This document shows, piece by piece, positions 9,951 through 18,577 of a stretch of 64,000 bases of DNA; the first letter of the stretch is position 1, and each line of letters begins with the position of its first letter. Source of the DNA: Shewanella chilikensis (GTDB lineage Bacteria; Pseudomonadota; Gammaproteobacteria; Enterobacterales; Shewanellaceae); NCBI RefSeq assembly GCF_002836945.1, contig NZ_NIJM01000009.1, forward strand, positions 43,797 to 107,796, written 5' to 3'. Both the position numbers and the translations under genes were made by a program. The notes beneath the pieces were generated by a model. The model did not search any database, had not been told where the DNA came from, and worked only from the letters and a program-made list of their open reading frames with translations.

Positions 9951-9976
9951 ATGCCTCATCTCCAGCTACAGCTTGA

Positions 9977-10297
9977 TTAGTGGTGGTGGTGTTTCTGGCC
10001 TGCTACAGGCTCAAGATTCATACCACACTTGGGGCAGGAGTCACCTTTCTTTCCTGTCACTTCAGGGTGCATGGGACAGTGATAGCCGGCTTGTTGCGGT
10101 TTTTCCAGAAACATGCCGCATTTGGGACAGGAATCGCCTTTGTTACCTGTCACTTCAGGGTGCATGGGGCAGCTATATTCGGCAGTTACTGCGGCTTGTT
10201 GCTGGCCGTGGTGATGTTCACGGTCGTTTGCGAAGCTGGCACGGGCCAGGGTGACAGACAATAGGGCAATAATCAGGACGCTGATAAAGGTTTTCAT
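9977..10297 (-). CDS. Small periplasmic protein with two heavy-metal-binding modules
   Basis: About 106 residues. The signal peptide MKTFISVLIIALLSVTLARA is followed by a His-rich segment (REHHHGQQQ), then two modules of the same kind as in the neighbouring CusB (YSCPMHPEVTGNKGDSCPKC and YHCPMHPEVTGKKGDSCPKC), and a His-rich tail. I infer a periplasmic Cu/Ag-binding or delivery protein, perhaps filling the place of CusF, which is not seen here. GGAG precedes the ATG at 10297; the open frame runs further upstream but without a ribosome site. It lies directly upstream of cusB on the same strand, so it is probably co-transcribed. Confidence 0.8.
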   Translation of the reverse strand: MKTFISVLIIALLSVTLARASFANDREHHHGQQQAAVTAEYSCPMHPEVTGNKGDSCPKCGMFLEKPQQAGYHCPMHPEVTGKKGDSCPKCGMNLEPVAGQKHHHH

Positions 10298-10412
10298 TGA
10301 TTCACTCCGTTTGGGATACGCTTTGGCCAGGTGCAACTGTGCACTCTTGGCGCTTATCCCATTAAAAATTCGTATTTATTGGCAGATTTTGGGCACAAGT
10401 GTGCCTTGGATA

Positions 10413-10835
10413 TCAAACTATGGGTGGCTTGATTGTCTGGCCGATAGAAACAGAGTGGAAATGAGGCATAGGCGTGGCCACGGCGGCTTCGGGCAGAGAC
10501 ATCACCGGCCAGGAACCGACGGCGATGAGGGTACCCGCTACAGATATCACCAGGCAATGGTTACAGTCGCTCTTGCAGAATCCTTTGCCTTCACAACAAT
10601 GACTCACAGTGTCGGGAAGCACTGTATCAATTTGCGAGTCATCGCAGCAGTGACTGGCGTTTGTCTGTTGAGTGTGACAATCCATGGTGGCAGCCATTGA
10701 GTGTGCCGTGGAATCCATTTTTCCGGAATGCGCTTCAGCTGTTGGCACCATCCAGTGTCCATTGGTTAGCATACCCTGCCCGAGCAATGCGAACAGGGTA
10801 AACAGAACCAGGATGTGGCGGCGAACCGATAGCAT
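10413..10835 (-). CDS. Cys/His-rich exported protein, copper-cluster associated
   Basis: About 140 residues, not recognised with certainty. It begins with a signal-type segment (MLSVRRHILVLFTLFALLGQGML), then a His/Met/Cys-rich middle with motifs MDCHTQQ, HCCDDS, HCCEGKGFC and CNHC, then a hydrophobic segment (CLVISVAGTLIAVGSWPV) and a tail. The arrangement recalls DUF2946-like exported proteins found beside copper genes. Its layout matches the gene at 11527-11892 (signal, Met/His/Cys-rich centre, hydrophobic turn, short tail), so the two look like diverged relatives. The start is uncertain: an in-frame ATG at 10880 exists, but neither has a strong ribosome site. Metal binding is inferred from composition and context. 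Confidence 0.65.
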   Translation of the reverse strand: MLSVRRHILVLFTLFALLGQGMLTNGHWMVPTAEAHSGKMDSTAHSMAATMDCHTQQTNASHCCDDSQIDTVLPDTVSHCCEGKGFCKSDCNHCLVISVAGTLIAVGSWPVMSLPEAAVATPMPHFHSVSIGQTIKPPIV

Positions 10836-11002
10836 CTTGAGCTTGAACTCCAGAGAGAATGGACCCCAATAGTCTACCATGCTTTCAAAAGCTTGCCTTG
10901 ATATGACTCACATCTGAAGAAGTGTGATGACATTGCTACACTTTTTCCGGCAATCATTGTTAGCAGCATGGTAGAGCCTCTGTCTCATTCCACTCTGAAA
11001 AC

Positions 11003-11458
11003 TCAGCGGCGCAGCTGTGCCAACCAGTCGGCCATTAGATCTCCATGGGTCATTATCTCGGCCGGAACTGCCTGGCCCGCTTCATCCACAACTTTCAACT
11101 CTGGACTGCGAATAAAGGCGTTAGCTTCCGCTTCGGTATCCAGAGTCGGTAACTGCAGTTGCAGACTTTGTTGTTCGGCGACAGTCAGTGTCAGATAAAG
11201 GGGGCCGGATTTAACCCAAGAGCCCGAGTCATCGGCATTGACGGCAAAAATGTCCCGGTATTTGAGTTCGACAATATGTTTTCCGGCGGATAACTGGTGG
11301 CGGTCAAAGTTGGATACAGCTTGGCCATCAATAGCCTTGATCACCAGATTATCCGGCAGGTTTAACTCGGCTGCGAAACTGCCTGAAGCCATAAACAGGC
11401 TGGCAAACATTAACAGGGCGGCGCTAAAACGAGATGCAGAAATTTTGTATGCAGACAT
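11003..11458 (-). CDS. YccT/DUF2057 family exported protein
   Basis: A protein of about 151 residues with a signal peptide ending near GSFAAELNLP. The body (LVIKAIDGQAV, then HQLSAGKHIVELKYRD) matches the DUF2057 (YccT) family of periplasmic proteins of unknown role. GGGAG lies nine bases before the ATG at 11458. It is placed between two Cys/His-rich exported proteins in the copper group, but nothing in its own sequence suggests metal binding: it has no cysteine in the mature part. It may simply be a neighbour. Confidence 0.8.
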   Translation of the reverse strand: MSAYKISASRFSAALLMFASLFMASGSFAAELNLPDNLVIKAIDGQAVSNFDRHQLSAGKHIVELKYRDIFAVNADDSGSWVKSGPLYLTLTVAEQQSLQLQLPTLDTEAEANAFIRSPELKVVDEAGQAVPAEIMTHGDLMADWLAQLRR

Positions 11459-11526
11459 AGTGGGAACTCCCAAAAATATTCAGATGTAAAAACATTAACT
11501 AAAGCTTTGCGGCCGTAAGGCCAGAG

Positions 11527-11892
11527 TTACATCTGTGTTGAATTGGGAGGGGGTGTTTGCTGCGAGAGTATAGCGGTTTGCAAGCTCCAGCTCGGCAGGG
11601 CTATCTGCTGGCTTCCTGTCACCAACAAAGGATGGCCGGCGGTAAGCAGGCTTATTCCAGGTGTGCAGTGGCTGGCACAGTTGCCCATGGTGCCGCAATC
11701 CATACCCAGATCGCAATCTGGGCAATGTTGCTGACCTTGGCAGCAATCCATATCCATGGCCATGCTGGTGGATGCGGATGAGTCCATGGCTGCCATTGGC
11801 TGATGTTCAGACACAGAAACAGACGCGGCTGCAGGCATCATGGCCTGTCCCAGCATCATTATCAGTGTCAGTATCAGCAGCAAGCTTCTCAT
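11527..11892 (-). CDS. Second Cys/Met-rich exported protein
   Basis: A protein of about 121 residues. After the signal peptide (MRSLLLILTLIMMLGQAMMPAAA) come a Met/Ser-rich stretch and then a dense cysteine cluster: MDCCQGQQHCPDCDLGMDC, then GNCASHC. This is followed by a hydrophobic turn and a Gln/Pro/Thr tail. AAGGA precedes the ATG at 11892 with good spacing. The composition strongly suggests binding of a soft metal such as Cu(I) in the periplasm, but I cannot assign a named family beyond resemblance to the gene at 10413-10835. Confidence 0.7.
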   Translation of the reverse strand: MRSLLLILTLIMMLGQAMMPAAASVSVSEHQPMAAMDSSASTSMAMDMDCCQGQQHCPDCDLGMDCGTMGNCASHCTPGISLLTAGHPLLVTGSQQIALPSWSLQTAILSQQTPPPNSTQM

Positions 11893-12280
11893 CGTTATCC
11901 TTGGGTTCTGGTGAAGCACACAGTCTGTGCTTACCTCAATAGACAGACATCTTGATTAAATAGTTTCGTCTTGTCCAAAATAAAATTGTTCATTACATCT
12001 TTAGCGTCGCTTGGATCACATTTATTGTTTCGAGAATTAGTTGTATGTTAATTATTCGATTGACTATGCTTGATTAAGCGGGTGCCATGCTTTAAGTTTA
12101 GGAAAAGTGCATATATGGCATTAACTTAAAATTCAGTCGTCAATAGGCCTTGAGAGTTAGAGCTAAGTCTCATTTTGCACTTTTCGGGTCAGATTAATGA
12201 AAGAAAACTGGTTTATAATCAAATTTCAGAACAACGAATAGCTCAATATAGATATAAGAATTTTATTTTGGAGAAGAGTG
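11893..12280. other. Intergenic region with divergent promoters, cymA leader
   Basis: This AT-rich stretch of about 390 bases between a minus-strand exported-protein gene and cymA holds no plausible coding sequence. A TATAAT at 12214-12219 could be a cymA -10 box, but no matching -35 is seen at 16-18 bases. GGAG at 12270-12273 is the cymA ribosome site. I see no clear CRP or FNR palindrome. Confidence 0.6.
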
Positions 12281-12844
12281 ATGAACTGGCGTGCAATTTT
12301 TAAACCCAGCGCAAAGTATTCCATCCTGTCGCTACTGGTCGTCGGCATAGTGATAGGTGTTGTTGGCTACTTCGCTACCCAGCAGACGCTGCATGCAACC
12401 AGTACAGATGCGTTCTGTATGACCTGCCACAGCAACCACTCACTGAAAGATGAAGTACTGGCTTCTGCCCACGGTGGTGGTAGTGCCGGCGTTACTGTTC
12501 AGTGTCAAGACTGTCACTTGCCTCACGGCCCGGTTGACTATCTGGTGAAGAAGATCATTGTTTCCAAGGATCTCTACGGCTTCTTGACTATCGATGGCTT
12601 CAACACTCAGGAGTGGTTGGACGCTAACCGTAAAGAACAGGCTGATAAAGCACTGAACTACTTCCGTGCCAATGACTCTGCCAACTGTCAGCATTGTCAC
12701 ACCCGCATCTATGAGAACCAGCCTGAAACCATGAAGAAGATGGCTGTTAGAATGCACAGCATGAACTTTAAGAAAGATCCTGAAAGCAGAAAGACCTGCG
12801 TGGATTGCCACAAGGGTGTAGCGCATCCTTATCCAAAGGGCTAA
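12281..12844 (+). CDS. cymA: Tetraheme quinol dehydrogenase CymA
   Basis: A 187-residue inner-membrane cytochrome c of the NapC/NirT family. It oxidises menaquinol and hands electrons to periplasmic reductases (fumarate, nitrate, DMSO, urocanate) and to the metal-reducing Mtr system in Shewanella. One N-terminal membrane helix (SILSLLVVGIVIGVVGYFA) is followed by a periplasmic domain with four heme motifs: CMTCH, CQDCH, CQHCH and CVDCH. The length equals that of known CymA. The ATG at 12281 has GGAG seven bases upstream; an in-frame GTG immediately before it is not needed. It is a single-gene unit ended by a strong terminator. Its presence supplies the electron donor expected by the urocanate reductase at 31870-33624. 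Confidence 0.97.
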   Translation: MNWRAIFKPSAKYSILSLLVVGIVIGVVGYFATQQTLHATSTDAFCMTCHSNHSLKDEVLASAHGGGSAGVTVQCQDCHLPHGPVDYLVKKIIVSKDLYGFLTIDGFNTQEWLDANRKEQADKALNYFRANDSANCQHCHTRIYENQPETMKKMAVRMHSMNFKKDPESRKTCVDCHKGVAHPYPKG

Positions 12845-12857
12845 TCATTTTGAGCTG

Positions 12858-12886
12858 GAAAAACCGCTGCTTGCAGCGGTTTTTTT
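12858..12886 (+). terminator. Intrinsic terminator of cymA
   Basis: Stem CCGCTGC / GCAGCGG (12864-12870, 12873-12879) followed by seven T; A-rich on the left side as well. Confidence 0.85.
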
Positions 12887-13002
12887 ATATCTGAAGTGAA
12901 GCTGGACTAGCGATCGACAGGCTTGATGGAGGGGCGCGATTAAACAAAACACTCGGTGTTTTTATCTGCAGTAAAGAGAGGCATTGGTCTGGAACAAGGG
13001 GG

Positions 13003-13437
13003 TTATCTTTGCCAGCGCAGCAGCAACCTGTGCTCACCGACGCCGAAATAGTCGGCTTCCAGCCCCAGGTTTTCAAACCCCATGCGGCTGTAGAGATGGC
13101 GGGCGGGATTATCCGGCGCTACCGTCAGTAACAGTTCATCGACACCATGGCGGCAGTCTTCCAGGCACGTACTGAGCAAGCTTTTGCCTATCCCTCGGCC
13201 CTGCTGCATAGGAGACACGGCCAGTGACAGCAACCAGTGTCGCCCCGGCTGTTCACCGCTCACCCGCAGCAGATAACCGGCCAGTTTCCCGTCGACAAAG
13301 GCCCCCAGAAAACCTGTGGGCCAGGCATCCAGTGCTTGACGGAAGAAGAAGTCCGGGTAGCAGTGCTCACCGAAGGTTGCCAACTCCAAGGCCAATACGG
13401 CATCCAGATCGGCTCTGGATATTGGTCTTATCTGCAT
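13003..13437 (-). CDS. GNAT-family N-acetyltransferase, RimI-like
   Basis: A cytosolic acetyl-CoA-dependent acetyltransferase of about 144 residues. The acetyl-CoA pyrophosphate-binding motif is visible as VSPMQQGRGIGKSLL, followed by LLTVAPDNPARHLYSRMGFE, where the Asn and the Tyr are typical for RimI-type enzymes. The substrate is unknown. The ATG at 13437 has GGAG nine bases upstream, inside the end of cysQ; the stop of cysQ lies only five bases before it, so the two genes are co-transcribed with cysQ first. It is not ribosomal RimI by position (which usually follows holD). Confidence 0.85.
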   Translation of the reverse strand: MQIRPISRADLDAVLALELATFGEHCYPDFFFRQALDAWPTGFLGAFVDGKLAGYLLRVSGEQPGRHWLLSLAVSPMQQGRGIGKSLLSTCLEDCRHGVDELLLTVAPDNPARHLYSRMGFENLGLEADYFGVGEHRLLLRWQR

Positions 13438-13441
13438 CCGA

Positions 13442-14254
13442 TTAATCTCCGGCCAGTATCTTGTCCCACTCAAGGTTAGGGGAGCCGACCACGATAAAGT
13501 TGGGGTTTTCCAGCGATTCGCGCTCGTTGTAGGTTAAGGGCTGCAGCTCGGTATCCATCAACTGGCCACCGGCTTCTTCTATGATAATCTGCGCCGCCCC
13601 TGTGTCCCATTCACCCGTGGGGCCCACCCGCACATAGCAATCTGCCCTGCCCTCTGCGACCAGGCAGCTTTTGAGTGCCGCACCGCCGAGCACCACGAGT
13701 TCACAATGCTTGGGTTGGTTGAACAGCTTGAGCACAGACTGAGGATCCTGACGCCGACTGACCGCCAGGCGCAACGAATTGTCCTGCTCTTTCGGCAACT
13801 GCTTACTGTGAATTCTCAGCTCTGCCTGGAGGGTACGTTTGTAAGCGCCAAGACCTGCTATGGCGTAGTAACATACTTCAGTCATGGGCACATAAACCAC
13901 ACCCATGATGGGGCGGTTATGCTCAACCAGGGCAATGATGACCGAGAAGTCGCCGCTGCCGGCGATGAACTCTCCGGTACCATCCAAGGGATCTACCAGC
14001 CAGTAGCGGCGCCACTGGCTACGCTCAGAGAGGGGAATATCGGCGGCTTCCTCGGACAAAACCGGGATCTCCGGGGTCAGCGCCTTTAAGCTGCTGCAGA
14101 TAATCTCATGGGCCGCGATGTCGGCCGAAGTGACAGGGGTGTTGTCTTCCTTGGTTTCCTTGCTGAAACTGCCTTGTTGGTAGATCTGGCGAATTTTCTG
14201 TCCCGCTTCCGTTGCAATGACAATAACGTGATCTATCAACTCTTCTGGCTTCAT
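13442..14254 (-). CDS. cysQ: 3'(2'),5'-bisphosphate nucleotidase CysQ
   Basis: About 270 residues, inositol-monophosphatase superfamily. It hydrolyses 3'-phosphoadenosine 5'-phosphate to AMP, clearing the by-product of sulfate assimilation. Visible metal-site motifs: PVLSEEA (motif with Glu), then WLVDPLDGTGEF (metal-binding Asp residues) and GEWDTGAAQIIIEEAGG near the end. The length matches CysQ. GGAG precedes the ATG at 14254. It is placed between nudE (upstream) and the acetyltransferase on the same strand. The nudE-cysQ neighbourhood near the gsp operon is usual for Shewanella and Vibrio, which supports the assignment. Confidence 0.93.
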   Translation of the reverse strand: MKPEELIDHVIVIATEAGQKIRQIYQQGSFSKETKEDNTPVTSADIAAHEIICSSLKALTPEIPVLSEEAADIPLSERSQWRRYWLVDPLDGTGEFIAGSGDFSVIIALVEHNRPIMGVVYVPMTEVCYYAIAGLGAYKRTLQAELRIHSKQLPKEQDNSLRLAVSRRQDPQSVLKLFNQPKHCELVVLGGAALKSCLVAEGRADCYVRVGPTGEWDTGAAQIIIEEAGGQLMDTELQPLTYNERESLENPNFIVVGSPNLEWDKILAGD

Positions 14255-14315
14255 AACTACTCCAAACGCCTTCCATCGGATAAGCAAAAGTCAGTGGCCG
14301 GGTGTGGCCAATTTT

Positions 14316-14879
14316 TTAGGGTGACTCAGTCAGTTTCAGCTGTTTCATCGCCAAAAACAAGGCGCTGACGCTGCGTCCTTCTGAAAAATCATTCATATCC
14401 AGCAGTTCTTGCCAACGCTCCAGGGGCCAGGGAACCAGTTCTATCGGTTCAGGTTCATCGCCTTCCAGGCGACTCTCGTAGAGATCTTCGGCCAGGAAAA
14501 TCTGCATCTTACTGGCGAAATACCCAGGAGCCAGGCTTAACTCTTTCAGTTTAGTCAGTTTGCGGGCGCCATAGCCTATCTCTTCCTGCAATTCACGGTT
14601 GGCGGCTTCGGCGGCTGTCTCTCCCGGGTCGATCAGTCCCTTGGGGAATCCCAGCTCATAGTTATGGGTACCCGCGGCATACTCGCTGCCCAGCAGTAAC
14701 CATTCACCATTGAGAACCGGCACCACCATCACGGCGCCGCGGCTGGCGCCTTTCATCCGTTCGTAGTGGCGTTCCTCTTGATTGGAGAAACGCAGATGTA
14801 CCTGTTCTATTTGAAACAGACGACTGCGGGCAACAACTTCGGTGTGCAATATTTCCGGCTTCTTCTGCCGCTCTGTCAT
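14316..14879 (-). CDS. nudE: ADP compounds hydrolase NudE
   Basis: A Nudix hydrolase of about 187 residues that cleaves ADP-ribose, diadenosine polyphosphates and NADH in the NudE family. The complete Nudix box is present (G.....E.......REL.EE.G), from GLIDPGETAAEAANREL to QEEIGYG. The segment GFPKGLIDPGE and the C-terminal part LEGDEPEPIELVPWPL are typical of NudE. AGAGG lies six bases before the ATG at 14879; an ATG at 14900 has none. It leads the nudE-cysQ-GNAT unit. Confidence 0.9.
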   Translation of the reverse strand: MTERQKKPEILHTEVVARSRLFQIEQVHLRFSNQEERHYERMKGASRGAVMVVPVLNGEWLLLGSEYAAGTHNYELGFPKGLIDPGETAAEAANRELQEEIGYGARKLTKLKELSLAPGYFASKMQIFLAEDLYESRLEGDEPEPIELVPWPLERWQELLDMNDFSEGRSVSALFLAMKQLKLTESP

Positions 14880-15061
14880 AGAGGCCTCTGACGCTGACAA
14901 ACTGAAAATGTGACTCAGGCTACAATGTTATACCAATTCACACGAAATAACAGAGCCGCGGAGTTTGTCTGGGCGGTGGGAATTTTCAGATTAGTTGACT
15001 TGGATGCAAGCGTTGGCGGGTTACCGCAGGGGTTTTAAACGGGAAAGCTCAACTGAACAAA

Positions 15062-15094
15062 CGGCAGCCGAGAGAACCCCGGCTGCCAGCCTCT
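15062..15094 (-). terminator. Likely terminator of the gsp operon
   Basis: Stem GGCAGCC / GGCTGCC (15063-15069, 15081-15087) with an 11-base loop lies just beyond the gspN stop. On the minus strand it is followed by a short T-rich stretch (GTTTGTT), so it is a moderate terminator. Confidence 0.45.
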
Positions 15095-15856
15095 TTAAAG
15101 GCCCGGGAGCTTGCCGTTGTAATTGATAGGGAAATATCCCTGGGCATCTCGCTTGCCCAGAAATGGCAAAGCTTTTTTCAGATCTTCAGACTGAGCCTGA
15201 GTCTCACGAATGCGGGCCTTGACCTCAAGTTGTTCATTGGCTTTGAGCAGCAAGGTGCCGGCCACGCCTATGGCGTTTTTCTCTTCATCGGTCGCCAGTT
15301 GCACCTGACCGGCAACACACTGCAGGCCGAGTTCTATGTCTCCCAAAGGATACTGGCCAAACTGATTCCTGATGCCGACCCGGTTGAGAAAGACTTTGCC
15401 ACTGAGCGCCTCACACCAAGGCTGCCCCTGCACCAAAGTGTCCAGCAACACTGAGATATCACCGCTTACCTGAGTGCGAAATGGCAGACGACTGCCGGCC
15501 ATTAAAAACTCGACCGGAGCTTCAAAACGCAGCTTCTCGGCGCTGATACCGCCGGCAGCCAAGGTGACTTGGCCCTTGGCATTGACGGCACTGGCCCGGC
15601 TGCCCAGTTGGAAGTCCAGTTTGGCTCTGCCGGTCAGCAGCGCCCAGGGGCTGAGCTCCCAACTCAGTTGCTCCAACTGACGTTGCTGCAACTTAATCAC
15701 ATCGATACTGCCACTCCAGATGGTGCCGCTGACACCGCCAAGCTGCAAATTAGCCGGCAGGGGGGCCAGCGAAACCGCCAAGCGTGCAGGGAAGAGTGCC
15801 AGCATAAACGCCAGGTAGATCAGCACACAGAGTATTATTTTACTAATCAGTTTCAA
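15095..15856 (-). CDS. gspN: Type II secretion protein GspN
   Basis: A 253-residue inner-membrane protein with one N-terminal membrane segment (ISKIILCVLIYLAFMLALFP) and a periplasmic beta-rich body containing LGGVSGTIWSGSI, typical of GspN. It is the last gene of the gspC-N operon. GspN is not essential in all type II systems and its exact role is unclear. The start ATG is 10 bases beyond the gspM stop. Confidence 0.9.
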   Translation of the reverse strand: MKLISKIILCVLIYLAFMLALFPARLAVSLAPLPANLQLGGVSGTIWSGSIDVIKLQQRQLEQLSWELSPWALLTGRAKLDFQLGSRASAVNAKGQVTLAAGGISAEKLRFEAPVEFLMAGSRLPFRTQVSGDISVLLDTLVQGQPWCEALSGKVFLNRVGIRNQFGQYPLGDIELGLQCVAGQVQLATDEEKNAIGVAGTLLLKANEQLEVKARIRETQAQSEDLKKALPFLGKRDAQGYFPINYNGKLPGL

Positions 15857-15865
15857 GACAACACC

Positions 15866-16345
15866 TTACGACTGAGACAACTGGATTCGTCTAACTTTCA
15901 CCATGCCAGGGCTATCACCTTCGGCCAGATCCAGGCTATCCAGCGACAAGCCTTGTTTCTGTACCAGATCACCAAGATAGGAGATCAGGCTATCGAAGGG
16001 CACTTCATCCATCCAGATCTGAATCTGTTTTCCCTGCGGTGCCATGCGGGTGATCTCCAGGTCATAGCTGGCGGCGCTCTGGGTCACCACAGTACTGAGA
16101 CTCCCCTTGAGAGCCGGTCTGTCGCCGCTTTGTTTGATACCGGCAATTTTATTGGCTGTCTGTTTCACAAAGCTGAGCATCTGGGTCTGAGCATTGAGGT
16201 TACTCTGTGCCTTCTGCTCGGCATTGCTTATCGGTGTCCAGATCCCCCAATAAAGGATCCCGACAGCGACTATCACTGCCATGGCCGCGACCAATTGCTG
16301 CTCCCGCTGCGCCAGTGATTCCCACCAGTTACGCAAATTTTCCAT
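15866..16345 (-). CDS. gspM: Type II secretion protein GspM
   Basis: A 159-residue bitopic inner-membrane protein. A short cytoplasmic N terminus (NWWESLAQREQQL) is followed by one membrane segment (AAMAVIVAVGILYWGIW) and a periplasmic ferredoxin-like domain. It pairs with GspL in the inner-membrane platform that couples the GspE ATPase to pseudopilus growth. The WWxxLxxREQ start is a family signature. The ATG immediately follows the gspL stop, so the two are coupled. Confidence 0.93.
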   Translation of the reverse strand: MENLRNWWESLAQREQQLVAAMAVIVAVGILYWGIWTPISNAEQKAQSNLNAQTQMLSFVKQTANKIAGIKQSGDRPALKGSLSTVVTQSAASYDLEITRMAPQGKQIQIWMDEVPFDSLISYLGDLVQKQGLSLDSLDLAEGDSPGMVKVRRIQLSQS

Positions 16346-17536
16346 TTATTTGCTCCTCAGGGTCAGAGTACTGGTGACCGCATTTTCAGTACTGTTCATT
16401 GCCCCACCCTCGAGATGGAATTGACGCCCGGCCAGCTCTTTGAACTGTTCTATCTGGGCGTAGCTCTTGGCCGTCACCTGCATACGGATTTCATTGCGCC
16501 CGGCATCAAATCTCAGGCTATTGGGCTTGAGATCCGGCACTTGTTTGAAAGCGCCTTCCAGTCCATCCAGCATGGCAAAAAATTCACCACCCGAACCACT
16601 GCCCTGCAGGGTTCTGAGTTGAGATTCCAGCTGCGAGCGCAGATTGACTATCCGCGAACTACCGGGAACCACCTGACGATAAATGCTTTCGCTCTGGGCC
16701 TTCAGCTCATCGGCTTCGGCCTGCATCTGATGTATGTTAAGCCCCTTGTTAATCAGGCCAAGCAGCAGAGCTATGGCGGCGACAACAGCCACCCGTTTCC
16801 AAAGCAGCAGATGCTTACTGTATTCACGCTTGGGGACATAGGGGCCGGACAGCAGATTGATAGGTGACTTGAGTAGCCCCTTGGCCAACACCAGCATGGG
16901 CATCTCCAGCGGCATCTGCCGACACTCCAGCTCTGGCCATTGAAATTCGGTATAGCAGGCCAGGCTCGGTGCCGTTTGCTGCTCTTCGAGCAACCCAGGC
17001 AGTAAGGGTTGCAGCCACTCCTTGGGCATGCTCATACCCATGCCTTCGCCGGTACGCAGCAACAGCTGATCTTCATAGGCCATCAGGGCCCAATCACAGT
17101 CTTCCCGCTCCAGAGCCAGACAATCCGGTACCATTTTACGTACCTTGAGCCCGGCCTCGTTCAGCCAGGAGATCCAGTTTTGCATCTGTTCATGGGCAAC
17201 CACAGCCACACTTAGGCTCTCGCCACTGCGGGGGCCAACGACGAAGTGCAGCTCATCAACATTCTGGGCCAGGGTATCTTCAAGCAGAAAAGGCAACGCC
17301 TTGAGAGCCTGGCGTTGGCCCTTCTCCGGTAGTTCGACCGAAGTAAGCTGAATGGCACTGGCCGGCACTAACACATCGACCGGGCGATTCCCGGCTCGTT
17401 GCGTCAGGGTTGCCAGCGACCGCGCATCAACCAGCTCTCCCGAGGCAATAATCTCCTGTTCCTGCTCAGACCATACGACCCAGGCGCAGGGCGAGCCCAG
17501 GTTCTTGCCTAAACGGATAAATAAGCGTTCACTCAC
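16346..17536 (-). CDS. gspL: Type II secretion protein GspL
   Basis: About 396 residues: an actin-like cytoplasmic domain (roughly residues 1-235) that holds GspE at the membrane, one membrane segment (LLLWKRVAVVAAIALLLGLI) and a periplasmic domain that pairs with GspM. I place the start at a GTG (17536), because GGAG lies seven bases upstream and the protein then begins VSERLFIRLG, as in relatives; the ATG 15 bases further upstream has no ribosome site. The gene sits between gspK and gspM in the standard order. Confidence 0.92.
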   Translation of the reverse strand: MSERLFIRLGKNLGSPCAWVVWSEQEQEIIASGELVDARSLATLTQRAGNRPVDVLVPASAIQLTSVELPEKGQRQALKALPFLLEDTLAQNVDELHFVVGPRSGESLSVAVVAHEQMQNWISWLNEAGLKVRKMVPDCLALEREDCDWALMAYEDQLLLRTGEGMGMSMPKEWLQPLLPGLLEEQQTAPSLACYTEFQWPELECRQMPLEMPMLVLAKGLLKSPINLLSGPYVPKREYSKHLLLWKRVAVVAAIALLLGLINKGLNIHQMQAEADELKAQSESIYRQVVPGSSRIVNLRSQLESQLRTLQGSGSGGEFFAMLDGLEGAFKQVPDLKPNSLRFDAGRNEIRMQVTAKSYAQIEQFKELAGRQFHLEGGAMNSTENAVTSTLTLRSK

Positions 17537-17584
17537 TATTATTCTCCACAATCCCTGGCCTTGGAGGCTTAGGGGCTTGTCCTG

Positions 17585-18577
17585 TTATTCTTGTCCGCCA
17601 TATTGCCGGGTCAACACTTCGAGCCGATTCCCACCCACTATATGCAGCATACTTTCCAATCGGAACAGGGCATCATCCACCCTGGCCTTGGCCTCCAGCT
17701 TAAAAAACTTACTGTTGACCACAAAACTGGACTTGAGCTGATCATTCTTACTGGCAATCGAGGTTAAAGAACCCAGCGCCCAGAAATCTTCTATTTTGTC
17801 GAAGCCCCCCGCTGGGCGCTGGTTAATAATGCTTTCTGCCTCGCCTACCGAGATCTGGTTTTCCAGCATGCCGGCCAGCAGTGCAGCCTGCTCAACCTTG
17901 ATGGTATTGACGTTCAACAACTGTCGGTCATTTCCCGGTATGGCGCAAACATAGGGCTTTAAAATGCGATAAGTCTCTTGGTTAAAGCCAAACACGGCCC
18001 TGAGTTCACTGCTGTGACTCATTAGCGTGTTGGCCGCCCGGTAAGGGACAACTCGCGCTTCATACTCAGCATCTTCGGCGCCAAAGGGTGAGGCTATCGA
18101 ATCCTCATCCAGATAATCTTTCAGCGTATGGGTCAGACGTTCGGCACCGAATTCATCCATCCCCAAGGACTCCAGTAATCCTTTGAACTGTCTGGCGGCC
18201 AGCGACATCTTTTGCGGTTGGCCATCAGCCGCCTCTTTGCTGCTGACACTCAAGGCGTTGAGGTTAAAACAGCTGCGAAGATCGGAAATGGTGCCGCCGA
18301 TTTCGCCATTTTCTGCCGGGAGAATGACATCTGCCAGTGCCCAGTATTGTTGCAAATGTACCCGACCTTCCGAGTCATCCAGATCTTGTTTTAATACCTT
18401 GCGCGCCAACTCTTCGGCCGAAATGGCATACCAGTAAGCTTGGTCATACTGCGCCAGATTCAAGGTTCTGCGCACTGATAACTGGTTGCGCCCGGTAATA
18501 CTGGTCGCCAGCACGGCCACAATCGCCACTATCAGCAGCACCACTATCAGAGCAACCCCTCTTTGTTTGCCTTTCAT
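17585..18577 (-). CDS. gspK: Type II secretion minor pseudopilin GspK
   Basis: A 330-residue minor pseudopilin that forms the tip complex with GspI and GspJ. The class III prepilin leader is short (MKGKQRG, then VALIVVLLIVAIVAVLA) and lacks the usual Glu at +5, as is known for GspK, which supports a tip position. The large globular part contains DLRSCFNLNAL and the helical insertion typical of the family. Its ATG shares a base with the gspJ stop (TGATG), so translation is coupled. Confidence 0.94.
   Translation of the reverse strand: MKGKQRGVALIVVLLIVAIVAVLATSITGRNQLSVRRTLNLAQYDQAYWYAISAEELARKVLKQDLDDSEGRVHLQQYWALADVILPAENGEIGGTISDLRSCFNLNALSVSSKEAADGQPQKMSLAARQFKGLLESLGMDEFGAERLTHTLKDYLDEDSIASPFGAEDAEYEARVVPYRAANTLMSHSSELRAVFGFNQETYRILKPYVCAIPGNDRQLLNVNTIKVEQAALLAGMLENQISVGEAESIINQRPAGGFDKIEDFWALGSLTSIASKNDQLKSSFVVNSKFFKLEAKARVDDALFRLESMLHIVGGNRLEVLTRQYGGQE

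Noticed and set aside
13003..13437. Calling the acetyltransferase rimI
   Set aside because: The motif is RimI-like, but the gene follows cysQ rather than holD, so the ribosomal function is not supported.
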